A stretch of 36,772 nt of DNA from HGM11416 sp034104345 (lineage in GTDB: Bacteria > Bacillota > Clostridia > Christensenellales > Borkfalkiaceae), in assembly GCA_034104345.1 (NCBI GenBank), contig JAXEDY010000017.1, positions 1 to 36,772 on the forward strand, written 5' to 3'. A program made the position numbers and the translations under genes. The notes under the pieces are model-generated. The model was given only the letters and a program-made list of their open reading frames with translations, was not told the origin of the DNA and ran no database searches. Shown piece by piece: positions 6,885 to 15,359 of this stretch. Each line of letters opens with the position of its first letter. Positions within the stretch are counted from its first letter, which is position 1.

Positions 6885-9650
6885 ATGCTGCAATTAAAAA
6901 ACATAACCAAAGACTACGTCGTAAGCGACCAGACCGTTCACGCCCTGCGCGGCGTCAGCCTGAGTTTCCGAAAAAGTGAATTCGTTTCGATTTTAGGTCC
7001 TTCGGGATGCGGAAAAACCACACTTTTAAACATTATCGGCGGGCTTGACCGTTACACTTCGGGCGACATTGTTATTAACGGCACTTCTACGAAACTCTAT
7101 CAGAGCGGCGACTGGGACGCATACCGCAACCACTCGATAGGCTTTGTTTTTCAAAGCTATAACCTTATTCCACACCAAACGGTGCTTGAAAACGTAGAAC
7201 TTGCGCTTACCCTTTCGGGCGTAGACAAAACCGAACGCAAAAAACGCGCCGTCGACGCACTCGAACAGGTCGGACTTAAGGACAAGTTGAATAACTTACC
7301 CGCGCAACTTTCGGGCGGACAGATGCAACGTGTTGCGATTGCGCGCGCAATCGTCAACAACCCCGAAATAATTCTTGCCGACGAGCCCACCGGCGCGCTC
7401 GACACCGCCACCAGCGTTCAGGTAATGGATATTTTAAAAACCCTTGCCAAAGACCGGCTTGTTATAATGGTTACGCACAACCCCGAACTTGCAAGGCTTT
7501 ATTCTACCCGAATAATAAAACTAAAAGACGGCATAGTAAAAGACGATTCGGACCCGTTCGAATATACCTATGCCGAGAAAAACCGCGCGCAGGACGAGCA
7601 GAAAAAATATCTTCGACAAAAAAAACCTTCGATGAATTTTTTAACGGCTCTTTCGCTGTCTCTTAAAAATTTAGGCACAAAAAAGGCGCGCACGGCGCTT
7701 ACTTCGTTTGCGGGTTCTATCGGCATTATCGGCATAGCGCTTATACTTTCGCTTTCGTCGGGCTTTAACGGTTACGTTACGACGGTGCAGAAAAACGTAC
7801 TTTCGAACTACCCCGTAAGCGTTTCGAAGTCGAACATAAACATGAACTCGTACGCATCGGCGTATATGGGGCAGATGGGCAACGACGGAACTGACGCTTT
7901 CCCCGATACCGACGTAATAAAAACAAACGATACGATAGGCAGTATGCTCGATTCGTTTACCGATACTTACAGCGCGAACGACCTCGTTTCGTTTAAAAAA
8001 TATTTAGACGAAGAAAACTTAACCGAAAAATATCCCGACAAAATAAGCGCGGTTCAATATTCTTACGACTACGCCATAAACCTTTATAACGATTATAACG
8101 AAAGCGTAGAAAAAGGCAAAAGCGAAGAAGAAATTTTGCGCAAAATAAATAAGATTGCCCCGCTTGAAACGTATATCGGCGAATACGCGACCAAAGAAGG
8201 CTTTAAAGAATACGCCGAAATGTATTACAGCAACTTCAAAATGATGATGGACGCTTCGGGCACCTGGGGCAAACTTTTAAACAACGAAGGGCTTGTAAAA
8301 TCGCAATACGACCTTATTGCGGGCAGTTGGCCTTCGCAAAGCGCGCCCGAAAACGGAAAACCCTGGCAACTCGTCGTTGTGGTAGATGAATATAACCGAA
8401 TTCCCGATTATTCGATGTATTTTATGGGACTTATGACCGATAATGACGTAAGTTTTATGTTTTCGAAAATGATATACAACGTTATGGAACGGATGTTCGG
8501 TAAAAACACTTTCGACGCGACGGCAGAACTTAACAAAAAATTCGGCGAAAATTATTCGTATCAGAAAGATTTTAAAATAGAAGAACTTATAGGCAAAAAA
8601 TATTCTGTGCTTTTAAACGGGCAATATTACGTTGCCGACGACAGCGTTGAACCTGTCGAAATAATAAGAGACGGCAAAGCCCGCACCATAAAACACTACG
8701 TAAGCAAAGAATCCGACGCCGAGTTTTTAACCGATTTAATTAAAAACGAAGGCATAAGCGTCGAAATTTCGGGCATTATCCGCATAAAAGACGGCATAAA
8801 CGGCGGTGCGCTTTCAAAAAACGTTTATTACACCCCCGCGTTTTCTGAATATCTTATAGAAAAAACCAAAGATTTAGAAGTTGTTAAAACCCAGAAAGAC
8901 GCGTTCGACGTGCCGATCGACGAAGGCGGAATTATCGAAAAAATAAGTTACGACGTGTTAAACACGCAGGAAATAAACGGAAAAAAGACTATTTTAACTA
9001 TGTCGAACATCCCCGAATCCGCCCTTTCGGATACCTACACGAAAATAGGCATGGTTGACATAAACGATCCGCACGGCGTTTCGATTTACCCCACTTCGTT
9101 CGAAAATAAAGATTTTATTATTAAAATAATCGACGAATATAACTCGCAGCAAAAAGACGAAAACGGCAACGAAAATAAGAGCAAACAAATTAAATACACC
9201 GATTACGTCGGCGTGATGATGAGTTCGATAAGCACCATAATAAACGCCATAACCTACGTTCTGATAGCGTTCGTTTCGGTATCTTTGGTGGTTTCGTCGA
9301 TAATGATAGGCGTTATAACCTATATTTCTGTTTTAGAGCGCACCAAAGAAATCGGTATTTTGCGTTCGATAGGCGCTTCGAAAAAAGATATAAGACACGT
9401 TTTCAACGCCGAAACCGCGATTATCGGGTTTATTTCGGGCGCGCTGGGCATTATCATCACCGTTCTGCTCGATATCCCCATAAGTATGATAATAAATTCG
9501 CTTGCGGGGATTCCGAACGTTGCAACCCTGCCCGTCGTGGGCGCCGTGGTTTTAATTGCGATAAGCATTGCCTTAACGCTTATCGCGGGGCTTATTCCCG
9601 CGGGCATCGCTTCGAAAAAAGATCCCGTTATCGCTTTGCGCAGCGATTAA
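6885..9650 (+). CDS. Fused ABC transporter ATP-binding protein/FtsX-type permease
   Basis: A 921-aa MacB-like fusion. Residues 1-230 form a complete LolD/MacB-type ATPase: Walker A GPSGCGKTT (38-46), Q-loop FQSYNLIP, signature LSGGQMQR (142-149), Walker B ILADEP (163-168), H-loop VTHNPE. A linker leads to the first membrane segment (about 268-290). Then comes an extracytoplasmic domain of roughly 480 residues and three C-terminal membrane helices in an FtsX domain (about 785-915), with LERTKEIGILRSIGASKKDI. Such proteins usually act mechanically across the membrane (lipoprotein, peptide or drug export) rather than moving solute through a pore; the substrate is unknown. It stands alone between a terminator and a terminator. 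Confidence 0.92.
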   Translation: MLQLKNITKDYVVSDQTVHALRGVSLSFRKSEFVSILGPSGCGKTTLLNIIGGLDRYTSGDIVINGTSTKLYQSGDWDAYRNHSIGFVFQSYNLIPHQTVLENVELALTLSGVDKTERKKRAVDALEQVGLKDKLNNLPAQLSGGQMQRVAIARAIVNNPEIILADEPTGALDTATSVQVMDILKTLAKDRLVIMVTHNPELARLYSTRIIKLKDGIVKDDSDPFEYTYAEKNRAQDEQKKYLRQKKPSMNFLTALSLSLKNLGTKKARTALTSFAGSIGIIGIALILSLSSGFNGYVTTVQKNVLSNYPVSVSKSNINMNSYASAYMGQMGNDGTDAFPDTDVIKTNDTIGSMLDSFTDTYSANDLVSFKKYLDEENLTEKYPDKISAVQYSYDYAINLYNDYNESVEKGKSEEEILRKINKIAPLETYIGEYATKEGFKEYAEMYYSNFKMMMDASGTWGKLLNNEGLVKSQYDLIAGSWPSQSAPENGKPWQLVVVVDEYNRIPDYSMYFMGLMTDNDVSFMFSKMIYNVMERMFGKNTFDATAELNKKFGENYSYQKDFKIEELIGKKYSVLLNGQYYVADDSVEPVEIIRDGKARTIKHYVSKESDAEFLTDLIKNEGISVEISGIIRIKDGINGGALSKNVYYTPAFSEYLIEKTKDLEVVKTQKDAFDVPIDEGGIIEKISYDVLNTQEINGKKTILTMSNIPESALSDTYTKIGMVDINDPHGVSIYPTSFENKDFIIKIIDEYNSQQKDENGNENKSKQIKYTDYVGVMMSSISTIINAITYVLIAFVSVSLVVSSIMIGVITYISVLERTKEIGILRSIGASKKDIRHVFNAETAIIGFISGALGIIITVLLDIPISMIINSLAGIPNVATLPVVGAVVLIAISIALTLIAGLIPAGIASKKDPVIALRSD

Positions 9651-9705
9651 CGCATAAAACGCCCCGGCAAACAGCCGAAAAGCTAAAAAACGTAAAAACA
9701 CAAAT

Positions 9706-9748
9706 AAAAACGAGCGGTTTTGTTATTTTAAGCCGCCCGTTTTTTTAC
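9706..9748 (+). terminator. Rho-independent terminator after the ABC transporter gene
   Basis: Stem ACG-A-GCGG against CCGC-C-CGT (one internal mismatch) with flanking A and T tracts, ending in a run of seven T about 90 bp after the stop. Confidence 0.8.
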
Positions 9749-9780
9749 TACTTTGTTTTTAAAAACTACAAAATATAAAA

Positions 9781-9890
9781 AAAGTGTATTTTTCGCCTAT
9801 TGATTTTATAAAAAAAGTGTATTTTTTTGCCTGCAAAAATTATGTAAAAGTGTATTTTTTGCTTGCATATTTTATACGAAAAGTGTAAAA
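9781..9890. repeat. 33-bp phased direct repeats upstream of the AraC-type gene
   Basis: The core AAAGTGTA(TTTTT) recurs with its G at 9784, 9817, 9850 and 9883, exactly 33 bp apart each time. The first three copies continue TTTTT, then T/C-rich GC(C/T); the fourth is shortened to GTGTAAAA. A spacing of about three helical turns would place the sites on the same face of the DNA, as expected for iteron-like or activator binding sites. They end about 60 bp before a TATAAT at 9951. Confidence 0.75.
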
Positions 9891-9950
9891 TACAAAAGTT
9901 TTCGGACAAAATTCCGCAAGTTTTTACGAGAAATTTTTTAATCGTCGGCG

Positions 9951-9956
9951 TATAAT
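9951..9956 (+). promoter_or_regulatory. Candidate -10 box of the AraC/GyrI gene
   Basis: TATAAT lies 33 bp upstream of the ATG, with no recognisable -35 at 17 bp (GAGAAA). A good -10 without a -35 fits an activator-dependent promoter, which matches the repeats immediately upstream. Confidence 0.45.
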
Positions 9957-9989
9957 GATGCTTACAGCGAAAGCAAAAAGGAACAGCGT

Positions 9990-10847
9990 ATGGAATGGGT
10001 TAAAATAATTGGCGACTCTATCGATTTTATCGAAAGCAACTTAACCGAAGATTTAACGACCGACGACGTGGCAAAAGCCGTTAACGTTTCGCCCTTTTAT
10101 TTTCAGCAAGGGTTTGTTATGTTGTGCGGATTTACCATAGCCGAATATATCCGCAACCGCCGCCTTGCGCTTGCCGGCAACGACGTGGCGACGACGAACG
10201 AGAAAATTATAGATATAGCCTTAAAATACGGGTACGACACGCCCGACGGATTTACCAAAGCGTTTACGCGTTTTCACGGCGTAACGCCCGCGGCTGCACG
10301 TAAAAACCCGCTCGCGCTTAAATCTTTTGCTCCGCTGAAAATAAAATTTTCACTTGAAGGCGGTTATGTTATGAATTACAAAATCGAAAACAAAAACGCG
10401 TTTACCGTTATAGGCAACGCAAGAACTTTCACTTACGACAACGCAAAAACGCTTATTCCCAAGTTCTGGCAAGAACATTTTGCAAGCGGAAAAGGCAAAA
10501 CGGTTATGGGCAGTTACGGGCTTAATATCGACGAGAGAATGGGAAGCGAACAATTCGAATATTTAATCGCGGATAAATATACCGAAGGAACGCCCGTTTC
10601 CGAAGGGTTTGTTCTGCGCAACGTTCCCGCATTTACCTGGGCGATATTCCCCTGCGTGGGCGCTCTGCCGAAATCGTTACAGGACGTAAACACAAAAATC
10701 TTTTCGGAATGGTTGCCCGCGCTTAAAGATTATGAATTTGCGGCGGGTTATTGCATGGAATATTACGACGACCCCGCAAAATATAAAAACGGCACCTTAT
10801 CTAACGATTATTACTGCGAGATATGGATTCCCGTTAAAAAAAAGTAA
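9990..10847 (+). CDS. AraC-family transcriptional regulator with GyrI-like effector-binding domain
   Basis: A 285-aa regulator with two domains. The N-terminal AraC-type pair of helix-turn-helix motifs covers about 1-105 (LTTDDVAKAVNVSPFYFQQGF and IIDIALKYGYDTPDGFTKAFTRFHGVTPAAAR). The C-terminal GyrI-like/Rob-like ligand-binding domain covers about 125-285 (FTVIGNARTFTY..., FLVRNVPAFTWAIFPCVG-type segment, CEIWIPVKK). Relatives bind amphipathic or cationic small molecules and control drug-response genes. AAGGA lies about 8 bp before the ATG. No efflux gene is adjacent downstream, though the ABC fusion lies upstream. The 33-bp repeats could be its own binding sites. Confidence 0.9.
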   Translation: MEWVKIIGDSIDFIESNLTEDLTTDDVAKAVNVSPFYFQQGFVMLCGFTIAEYIRNRRLALAGNDVATTNEKIIDIALKYGYDTPDGFTKAFTRFHGVTPAAARKNPLALKSFAPLKIKFSLEGGYVMNYKIENKNAFTVIGNARTFTYDNAKTLIPKFWQEHFASGKGKTVMGSYGLNIDERMGSEQFEYLIADKYTEGTPVSEGFVLRNVPAFTWAIFPCVGALPKSLQDVNTKIFSEWLPALKDYEFAAGYCMEYYDDPAKYKNGTLSNDYYCEIWIPVKKK

Positions 10848-10876
10848 TTAAATAAACCCGAATAAAAAACACACCG

Positions 10877-10915
10877 AAAAGGGGCGCCCTTAAAAGCGCC
10901 CCTTTTGATTTTTTT
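10877..10915. terminator. Bidirectional terminator between the convergent araC-type and tetR-type genes
   Basis: A perfect 11-bp stem AAAAGGGGCGC/GCGCCCCTTTT, 8-nt loop, and a T-run on the plus strand. It lies between the AraC-type stop (10847) and the TetR-type stop (10943). Confidence 0.9.
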
Positions 10916-10942
10916 AACTTTTTTATTAAATTGCACGAGTTG

Positions 10943-11545
10943 TTATTGTTTAAATAAGTCCGACACAACCGAAACGACTATTTCGCGCATTGCGGCATAA
11001 TCGATATATTTATGATTATCGAAAACGTATTCGTGCGCGAACGACTGCACTATGTTCATTGCCAAATGCACTTTTTCGGCTAAATTCGCAGGCGAAAAGC
11101 CGAGTTCGTTAAGCCGCCCCGTCATTTTTTCGGTTATGTGTTCTTCGAGTTTTAAAAATTCGCCCCGAACGATTTCGTCGGTTGCGGCAAGCGAATGAAG
11201 CGTGTTGTGCATTTTGGCGTTGTCGCTGTGGATCTTTATGGTTGTTTCGACCACGCGGGCAACCGTTCGTTCTATACGCACGGGATCTTCGATTTCGCCC
11301 ATAACTTCCATAAGCGCGCCCGAAACCTTTTTTAAATAGATGTTAAGCGCACAAATTAAAATGTCGCGTTTATCTTTAAAATATCCGTAAACGATACCCG
11401 TAGACACGCCCGCTCGTTTCGCTATTTCTTGCGTGTTGGTGCCGTAATATCCGGTTTCGGAAAACAGTTCGTAACCTGCCTGAATAATTTTATTCTTTTT
11501 TTCAATCGACCGCTCCTGTTGCGGCTGCCGAACGTCGTTTTTCAT
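10943..11545 (-). CDS. TetR-family transcriptional regulator
   Basis: A 200-aa TetR repressor. The N-terminal HTH domain (about 12-60) reads KNKIIQAGYELFSETGYYG, then TNTQEIAKRAGVSTGIVYGY, FKDKRDIL. The C-terminal all-helical ligand/dimer domain is divergent, with no recognisable ligand class. It is transcribed away from the feoAAB operon; the shared intergenic region carries a perfect palindrome between both -35 boxes, so autoregulation with control of feo is plausible. AAAGG precedes the ATG. Confidence 0.92.
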   Translation of the reverse strand: MKNDVRQPQQERSIEKKNKIIQAGYELFSETGYYGTNTQEIAKRAGVSTGIVYGYFKDKRDILICALNIYLKKVSGALMEVMGEIEDPVRIERTVARVVETTIKIHSDNAKMHNTLHSLAATDEIVRGEFLKLEEHITEKMTGRLNELGFSPANLAEKVHLAMNIVQSFAHEYVFDNHKYIDYAAMREIVVSVVSDLFKQ

Positions 11546-11592
11546 TTTTACCTTTATTTTTACCTTTGCCCGCCGTTTTATCCGCCGTTATA

Positions 11593-11634
11593 TTTTTATA
11601 AATAATGATCGCGTTTTTATAAATAATGATCGCG
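11593..11634. repeat. Exact tandem duplication of a 21-bp sequence in the tetR leader
   Basis: 11593-11613 and 11614-11634 are identical (TTTTTATAAATAATGATCGC plus G). They lie in the 5' leader of the tetR-type gene, about 45-85 nt after its predicted start. The unit contains ATAATGAT, which resembles part of a Fur-type site. The 21-bp period equals two helical turns. Confidence 0.8.
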
Positions 11635-11682
11635 CGCGGGAGTTTACCCTTAAAAACCCGACAAAAAATTTTATTTAAGCCT

Positions 11683-11711
11683 ATTTTACTATAAAAACAA
11701 AAAAAAATCAA
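11683..11711 (-). promoter_or_regulatory. Promoter for the tetR-type gene
   Basis: On the minus strand TTGATT (11711-11706), 17-bp spacer, TAAAAT (11688-11683). Confidence 0.6.
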
Positions 11712-11737
11712 CCAAAAAAACAAAAAAAAATATTATG

Positions 11738-11759
11738 AATATGAAAAAAAGTTCATATT
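11738..11759. promoter_or_regulatory. Candidate TetR operator between the tetR and feo promoters
   Basis: A perfect inverted repeat AATATGAA/TTCATATT with a 6-bp spacer lies between the tetR -35 (11706-11711) and the feo -35 (11765-11770). A third TTCATATT half-site occurs at 11816-11823, in the feo leader just after the -10. The 327-bp gap 11546-11872 holds these sites, both promoters, the 21-bp duplication and a CGCGC/GCGCG leader hairpin near 11830-11844. Confidence 0.5.
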
Positions 11760-11764
11760 TTTGC

Positions 11765-11793
11765 TTGACGATGTTTTTTAAAAGTGTTAATAT
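11765..11793 (+). promoter_or_regulatory. Promoter for the feoA-feoA-feoB operon
   Basis: TTGACG (11765-11770), 17-bp spacer, TAATAT (11788-11793). The palindrome at 11738-11759 abuts the -35 from upstream. Confidence 0.7.
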
Positions 11794-11872
11794 ATAACCC
11801 GAAAGTGAAACAACATTCATATTAGAAACGCGCTCAAGGCGCGCAACTTATAAAATCGAAAGGAGAAAGTTA

Positions 11873-12085
11873 ATGCCTATCGTAATAGCGCCGACCAATC
11901 AGGCGCTTAAAATAGTTCGCATTGCGGCTAACGACAAACTTAAAAAACATCTTGAAAGTTTAGGAATAACCATTAACGGCGAAATTACCGTTTTAAGTTC
12001 GAGCGGCGGAAGCGTTGTGTGTAAAATAAAAGACGGCAAAGTAGCATTAGACAGCGAACTTTCAACCAAAATTTTCGTGGCGTAA
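11873..12085 (+). CDS. FeoA family protein (first copy)
   Basis: A 70-aa SH3-like FeoA domain protein, a cytoplasmic accessory of the Fe(II) transporter FeoB. It shows the family pattern: N-terminal KIVRIAANDKLKKHLESLGI, then GEITVLSSSGGSVVCKIKDGKVALDSELSTKIFV. It is preceded by AAAGGAGA at the ideal distance. It differs in sequence from the second FeoA 115 bp downstream; two FeoA genes before FeoB are common in Clostridia. Confidence 0.88.
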   Translation: MPIVIAPTNQALKIVRIAANDKLKKHLESLGITINGEITVLSSSGGSVVCKIKDGKVALDSELSTKIFVA

Positions 12086-12199
12086 AAAGCGTAAATCGTA
12101 AAAAACCGTAAAATTTTGACCTAAAACAAACCGTCTTTACCGCGAAAAACAAAAAAGCAAAAAAAATATCCATAACATAAACCAACAAGGAGAAAGAAT

Positions 12200-12433
12200 A
12201 TGCAAAAAACTCTCGATACCTTCGAGATCGGCGAAAAAGGCTTGGTTAAAGCCGTTGCCGGCGAAGGCAAGATCAAAAGACGTTTGTTCGACATGGGCAT
12301 TACCCCCGGCGCCGAAATATTTATGAGAAAAAAAGCGCCTCTCGGCGATCCTATCGAAGTGACCGTTCGCGGTTACGAACTTACCCTTCGTAAAACCGAA
12401 GCGGCGTGCGTTAGTTTGGAGCTAACCAAATAA
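12200..12433 (+). CDS. feoA: FeoA family protein (second copy)
   Basis: A 77-aa FeoA-type SH3-like protein: KIKRRLFDMGITPGAEIFMRKKAPLGDPIEV, then VRGYELTLRKTEAACVSLE. The LFDMGITPG and GDP(I/V) segments are characteristic. An AAGGAGA site lies just upstream. Only one base separates its stop from the feoB ATG, so translation of the two is probably coupled. Confidence 0.95.
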   Translation: MQKTLDTFEIGEKGLVKAVAGEGKIKRRLFDMGITPGAEIFMRKKAPLGDPIEVTVRGYELTLRKTEAACVSLELTK

Positions 12434-12434
12434 T

Positions 12435-14951
12435 ATGAAAAGATTTGCATTAGCGGGCAACCCTAACTGCGGCAAAACTACTTTGTTCAACAGTTTAACG
12501 GGTTCCACGGCGCACGTCGGCAACTGGCCGGGCGTAACCGTTGACAAACGCGACGGCGTTTATAAAAAATGCGCCGAACCGATTGCGATAGTAGACCTTC
12601 CGGGTATCTATTCGCTTTCGCCCTACACCCCCGAAGAAGTAATTGCAAGAAATTACGTTCTCGAAGAAAAGCCCGACTGCGTTATCAACATCGTAGACGC
12701 AACCAACTTAGAGCGCAACCTTTATCTTTCCACTCAGATAATGGAAATCGACGTTCCTATGGTTATAGCGCTCAACATGATGGACGCCGTTGAAAAAGCG
12801 GGCGACAAAATCGACGCTAAACTTTTAGAAGAACGTCTGGGCGTTCCCGTAGTTAAAATTTCGGCTTTAAAAGAAACCGGTCTTAAAGAACTTATGGACA
12901 AAGCCTATAACGAAAGCAAAAAAGTAAGAAAAGGCGTAACCGTTATGGAAGGCACCTCGCTTTCGCACGTTATAGGCGACGTAAAAATCGCTTTGGAAGG
13001 GCAAAACGTAGCAAACCCCCTGTTCCATGCGATTAAACTTGTAGAAGGCGACGAAATCGAAGTTAAAATGCATAAAGAAACGCTCGGCATGGTCGCTGCG
13101 TTTAAAAAGACTTTTAACGATTCGGTTTTCGGAAGCGACTTCGAAGCCATGGTTGCCGACGCAAGATATAAATACATATCCAAAAATTTTGCGCCCGTCG
13201 TAACTTACAAAAACAAAGACAAGTTAAAAATGACTCCGTCGGACAAGGCCGACAAAGTTTTAACTCACAAGGTTTGGGGTATTCCTATTTTCCTCGTAAT
13301 ACTGTTCCTTATTTTCCACCTCACTTTCTCCGAAAACCTTTTCTTTTTAAACGGATTCACCGAAAATCAGGCCTGGATGCCTTCTCTTTCGGATAACGAA
13401 ATTTTCCTTGAAAAAGACGACGACGGCAACGTCGTTTACGAAGAGAACGACGACGGAACTCTCGCTCTCGATTATCTTACGGACGACGACGGTAACTACG
13501 TAAACGTTACAAAAAGCGAAGGCGTAACCGACAACGGCAACGGAACTTATTCCGTAGAAGGCGAAAACGGCGAATTTTATGCCGACGCCGACGGCAACTT
13601 AGGCAGCAAAATTTCCCTTCTTAACTACGGCGCGAGATGGCTTGCCACTATTTACGACGGAACTTTATATTCGCCCGGCGTTGTTGTAAACAACGTTTGG
13701 AACGATATGATAGTAGGCGAACTTTTCGACCTTGTTAAAACGGGCGTTGACAACTTGAAAATCGCCGACTGGGCAACCGGACTTATCAACGACGGTATTA
13801 TCGAAGGTTTGGCTGCGGTTCTTTCGTTCTTACCGCCCATTCTCGTATTGTTCTTATTCTTCTCTATTTTGGAAGATTCGGGTTATATGGCTCGTATCGC
13901 CTTCATACTCGACAGAATGTTCAGAAAATTCGGTCTTTCGGGCAGAGCGTTTATGCCTATGATAATGGGTTTCGGTTGCTCGGTTCCCGCAATGATCAAC
14001 ACCAGAACGTTAGCCGACGAAAAAGAAAGAACCGCCACCGTACGCGTAATTCCTTTCTTTTCGTGCGGGGCTAAACTTCCTATATTAACCGCAGTTGCCG
14101 GCGCGCTCGTTTTAGGCACAGGAATGAACGCAGACCTTATCACCTATTCGATGTATTTACTCGGCATCGTAACCGCAATAGTTACGGTATTACTTATGAG
14201 AAATACTTCGCTTAAAGGCGAAACTCCCCCGTTCATTATGGAATTGCCCGCATACCACGCTCCGCAATTCAAAAACCTGATGGCTCACCTTTGGGATAAA
14301 ACCAAACACTTCGTTAAAAAGGCGTTCACCATCATTCTTGCTTCTACTATCCTTATCTGGGTATTAACCCACTTCGATTTCAGCTGGCATCTCCTTCCCG
14401 ACCAAGAAATCAATCAAAGTATTCTTGCTCAGATTTCTAAACTCGTTCAACCCTTGTTCACCCCGCTCGGCTTCGGAAGCCAACTCGGAGAATACGGCTG
14501 GGTATTCGTTCTCGCGGCTGTTTCGGGCCTTATCGCAAAAGAAAACGTTATTTCGACCTTCGGAACGCTTGCTGCTTGCTTAACCGCAATCCCCGCAGTT
14601 GCACAGAAGATAGGTCTTGCGAACATTTCGAGCGAAGCGGGCGTAGGCGCCGTAAAAGCAATGATCGCCGCAACGGGTATTTCGAACGCAGGTCTTCTCG
14701 CGTTCATCGCGTTCAACATGACCACTATCCCCTGCTTTGCAGCGGTTGCTACGGCAAAAGCCGAATTGCAGGATAAAAACCGTTATCGCCGGACGTTACT
14801 TTTCTGGCTTGCCACTTCTTACGTCGTAGCCGCTATGATCTACACCGTCGGCATTGCTTGGTGGACGTCGTTTATCTGGGCAGCGGTTATCGCCGCAGTC
14901 GTAACGATTATCGTTTTAAGAAATAAAAAAGCGGTTGCCGTAAGAGCGTAA
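12435..14951 (+). CDS. feoB: Ferrous iron transport protein B, FeoB
   Basis: FeoB is the membrane Fe(II) transporter with an N-terminal GTPase domain. The 838-aa protein has G1 GNPNCGKTTLFN (8-19), G2 region NWPGVTV (30-36), G3 DLPGIY (54-59), G4 NMMD (114-117), a FeoB-specific helical domain (about 170-270), the first membrane helix at about 283-300, and two Gate-type transport cores (for example LEDSGYMARIAFILDR, GFGCSVPA, PFFSCGAKLPI). Unusual is an acidic, Gly/Asn-rich insertion at about 318-392, in the first extracytoplasmic loop, with repeated DDDGN/NDDGT-like motifs. It is the main gene of the operon and has no DtxR/Fur-type regulator beside it, only TetR. Confidence 0.97.
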   Translation: MKRFALAGNPNCGKTTLFNSLTGSTAHVGNWPGVTVDKRDGVYKKCAEPIAIVDLPGIYSLSPYTPEEVIARNYVLEEKPDCVINIVDATNLERNLYLSTQIMEIDVPMVIALNMMDAVEKAGDKIDAKLLEERLGVPVVKISALKETGLKELMDKAYNESKKVRKGVTVMEGTSLSHVIGDVKIALEGQNVANPLFHAIKLVEGDEIEVKMHKETLGMVAAFKKTFNDSVFGSDFEAMVADARYKYISKNFAPVVTYKNKDKLKMTPSDKADKVLTHKVWGIPIFLVILFLIFHLTFSENLFFLNGFTENQAWMPSLSDNEIFLEKDDDGNVVYEENDDGTLALDYLTDDDGNYVNVTKSEGVTDNGNGTYSVEGENGEFYADADGNLGSKISLLNYGARWLATIYDGTLYSPGVVVNNVWNDMIVGELFDLVKTGVDNLKIADWATGLINDGIIEGLAAVLSFLPPILVLFLFFSILEDSGYMARIAFILDRMFRKFGLSGRAFMPMIMGFGCSVPAMINTRTLADEKERTATVRVIPFFSCGAKLPILTAVAGALVLGTGMNADLITYSMYLLGIVTAIVTVLLMRNTSLKGETPPFIMELPAYHAPQFKNLMAHLWDKTKHFVKKAFTIILASTILIWVLTHFDFSWHLLPDQEINQSILAQISKLVQPLFTPLGFGSQLGEYGWVFVLAAVSGLIAKENVISTFGTLAACLTAIPAVAQKIGLANISSEAGVGAVKAMIAATGISNAGLLAFIAFNMTTIPCFAAVATAKAELQDKNRYRRTLLFWLATSYVVAAMIYTVGIAWWTSFIWAAVIAAVVTIIVLRNKKAVAVRA

Positions 14952-15052
14952 GTTTAAAATTACGGTTTAAAGTCAACGATTAAGTCGGGTTGCCCGCACG
15001 ATAAAAGCGAGCGCCCTGACTAAAAAAATCAAACGTATCAGGAGCGTAAATT

Positions 15053-15238
15053 ATGGGACCTGTCGAAATTATTCTTATAGTCGTTTGCGCTTTGGTTGTG
15101 GGCGGCGTTATAATAAACCGCATTCTAAGGCGTAAACAAGGCAAATGCGCCGACGACTGCGGTTGCGATTGTTCGCACTGCGCTCACTGCAAATACGCCG
15201 ACTTAGAAAAAAAATACGACGAACATACTAAGCAATAG
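15053..15238 (+). CDS. FeoB-associated Cys-rich membrane protein
   Basis: A 61-aa protein with one N-terminal membrane helix (about residues 4-23), a basic stretch RILRRKQGK, then the cysteine cluster CADDCGCDCSHCAHC, matching the PF12669 family found after feoB. Its role is not established; it probably handles iron or redox at the inner face of the membrane. It lies 101 bp after feoB with a CAGGAGCG site and is followed by a strong terminator. Confidence 0.92.
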   Translation: MGPVEIILIVVCALVVGGVIINRILRRKQGKCADDCGCDCSHCAHCKYADLEKKYDEHTKQ

Positions 15239-15245
15239 TTTTCTC

Positions 15246-15296
15246 TTAAAAAACCGCCGCCGCTTCTCCCTTATTTCGGCGGAGGCGAGTTTTTTA
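15246..15296 (+). terminator. Rho-independent terminator of the feo operon
   Basis: Stem AAAAAAC-CGCC-GCCG against CGGC-GGCG-GTTTTTT with small bulges, ending in a T-run, 8 bp after the last feo gene. Confidence 0.85.
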
Positions 15297-15359
15297 AAAA
15301 CAAACTTATAAAAGCCGCCGCAAAAAAGCGACGAAAAAAATAAAAGTAATAAGATAAAC

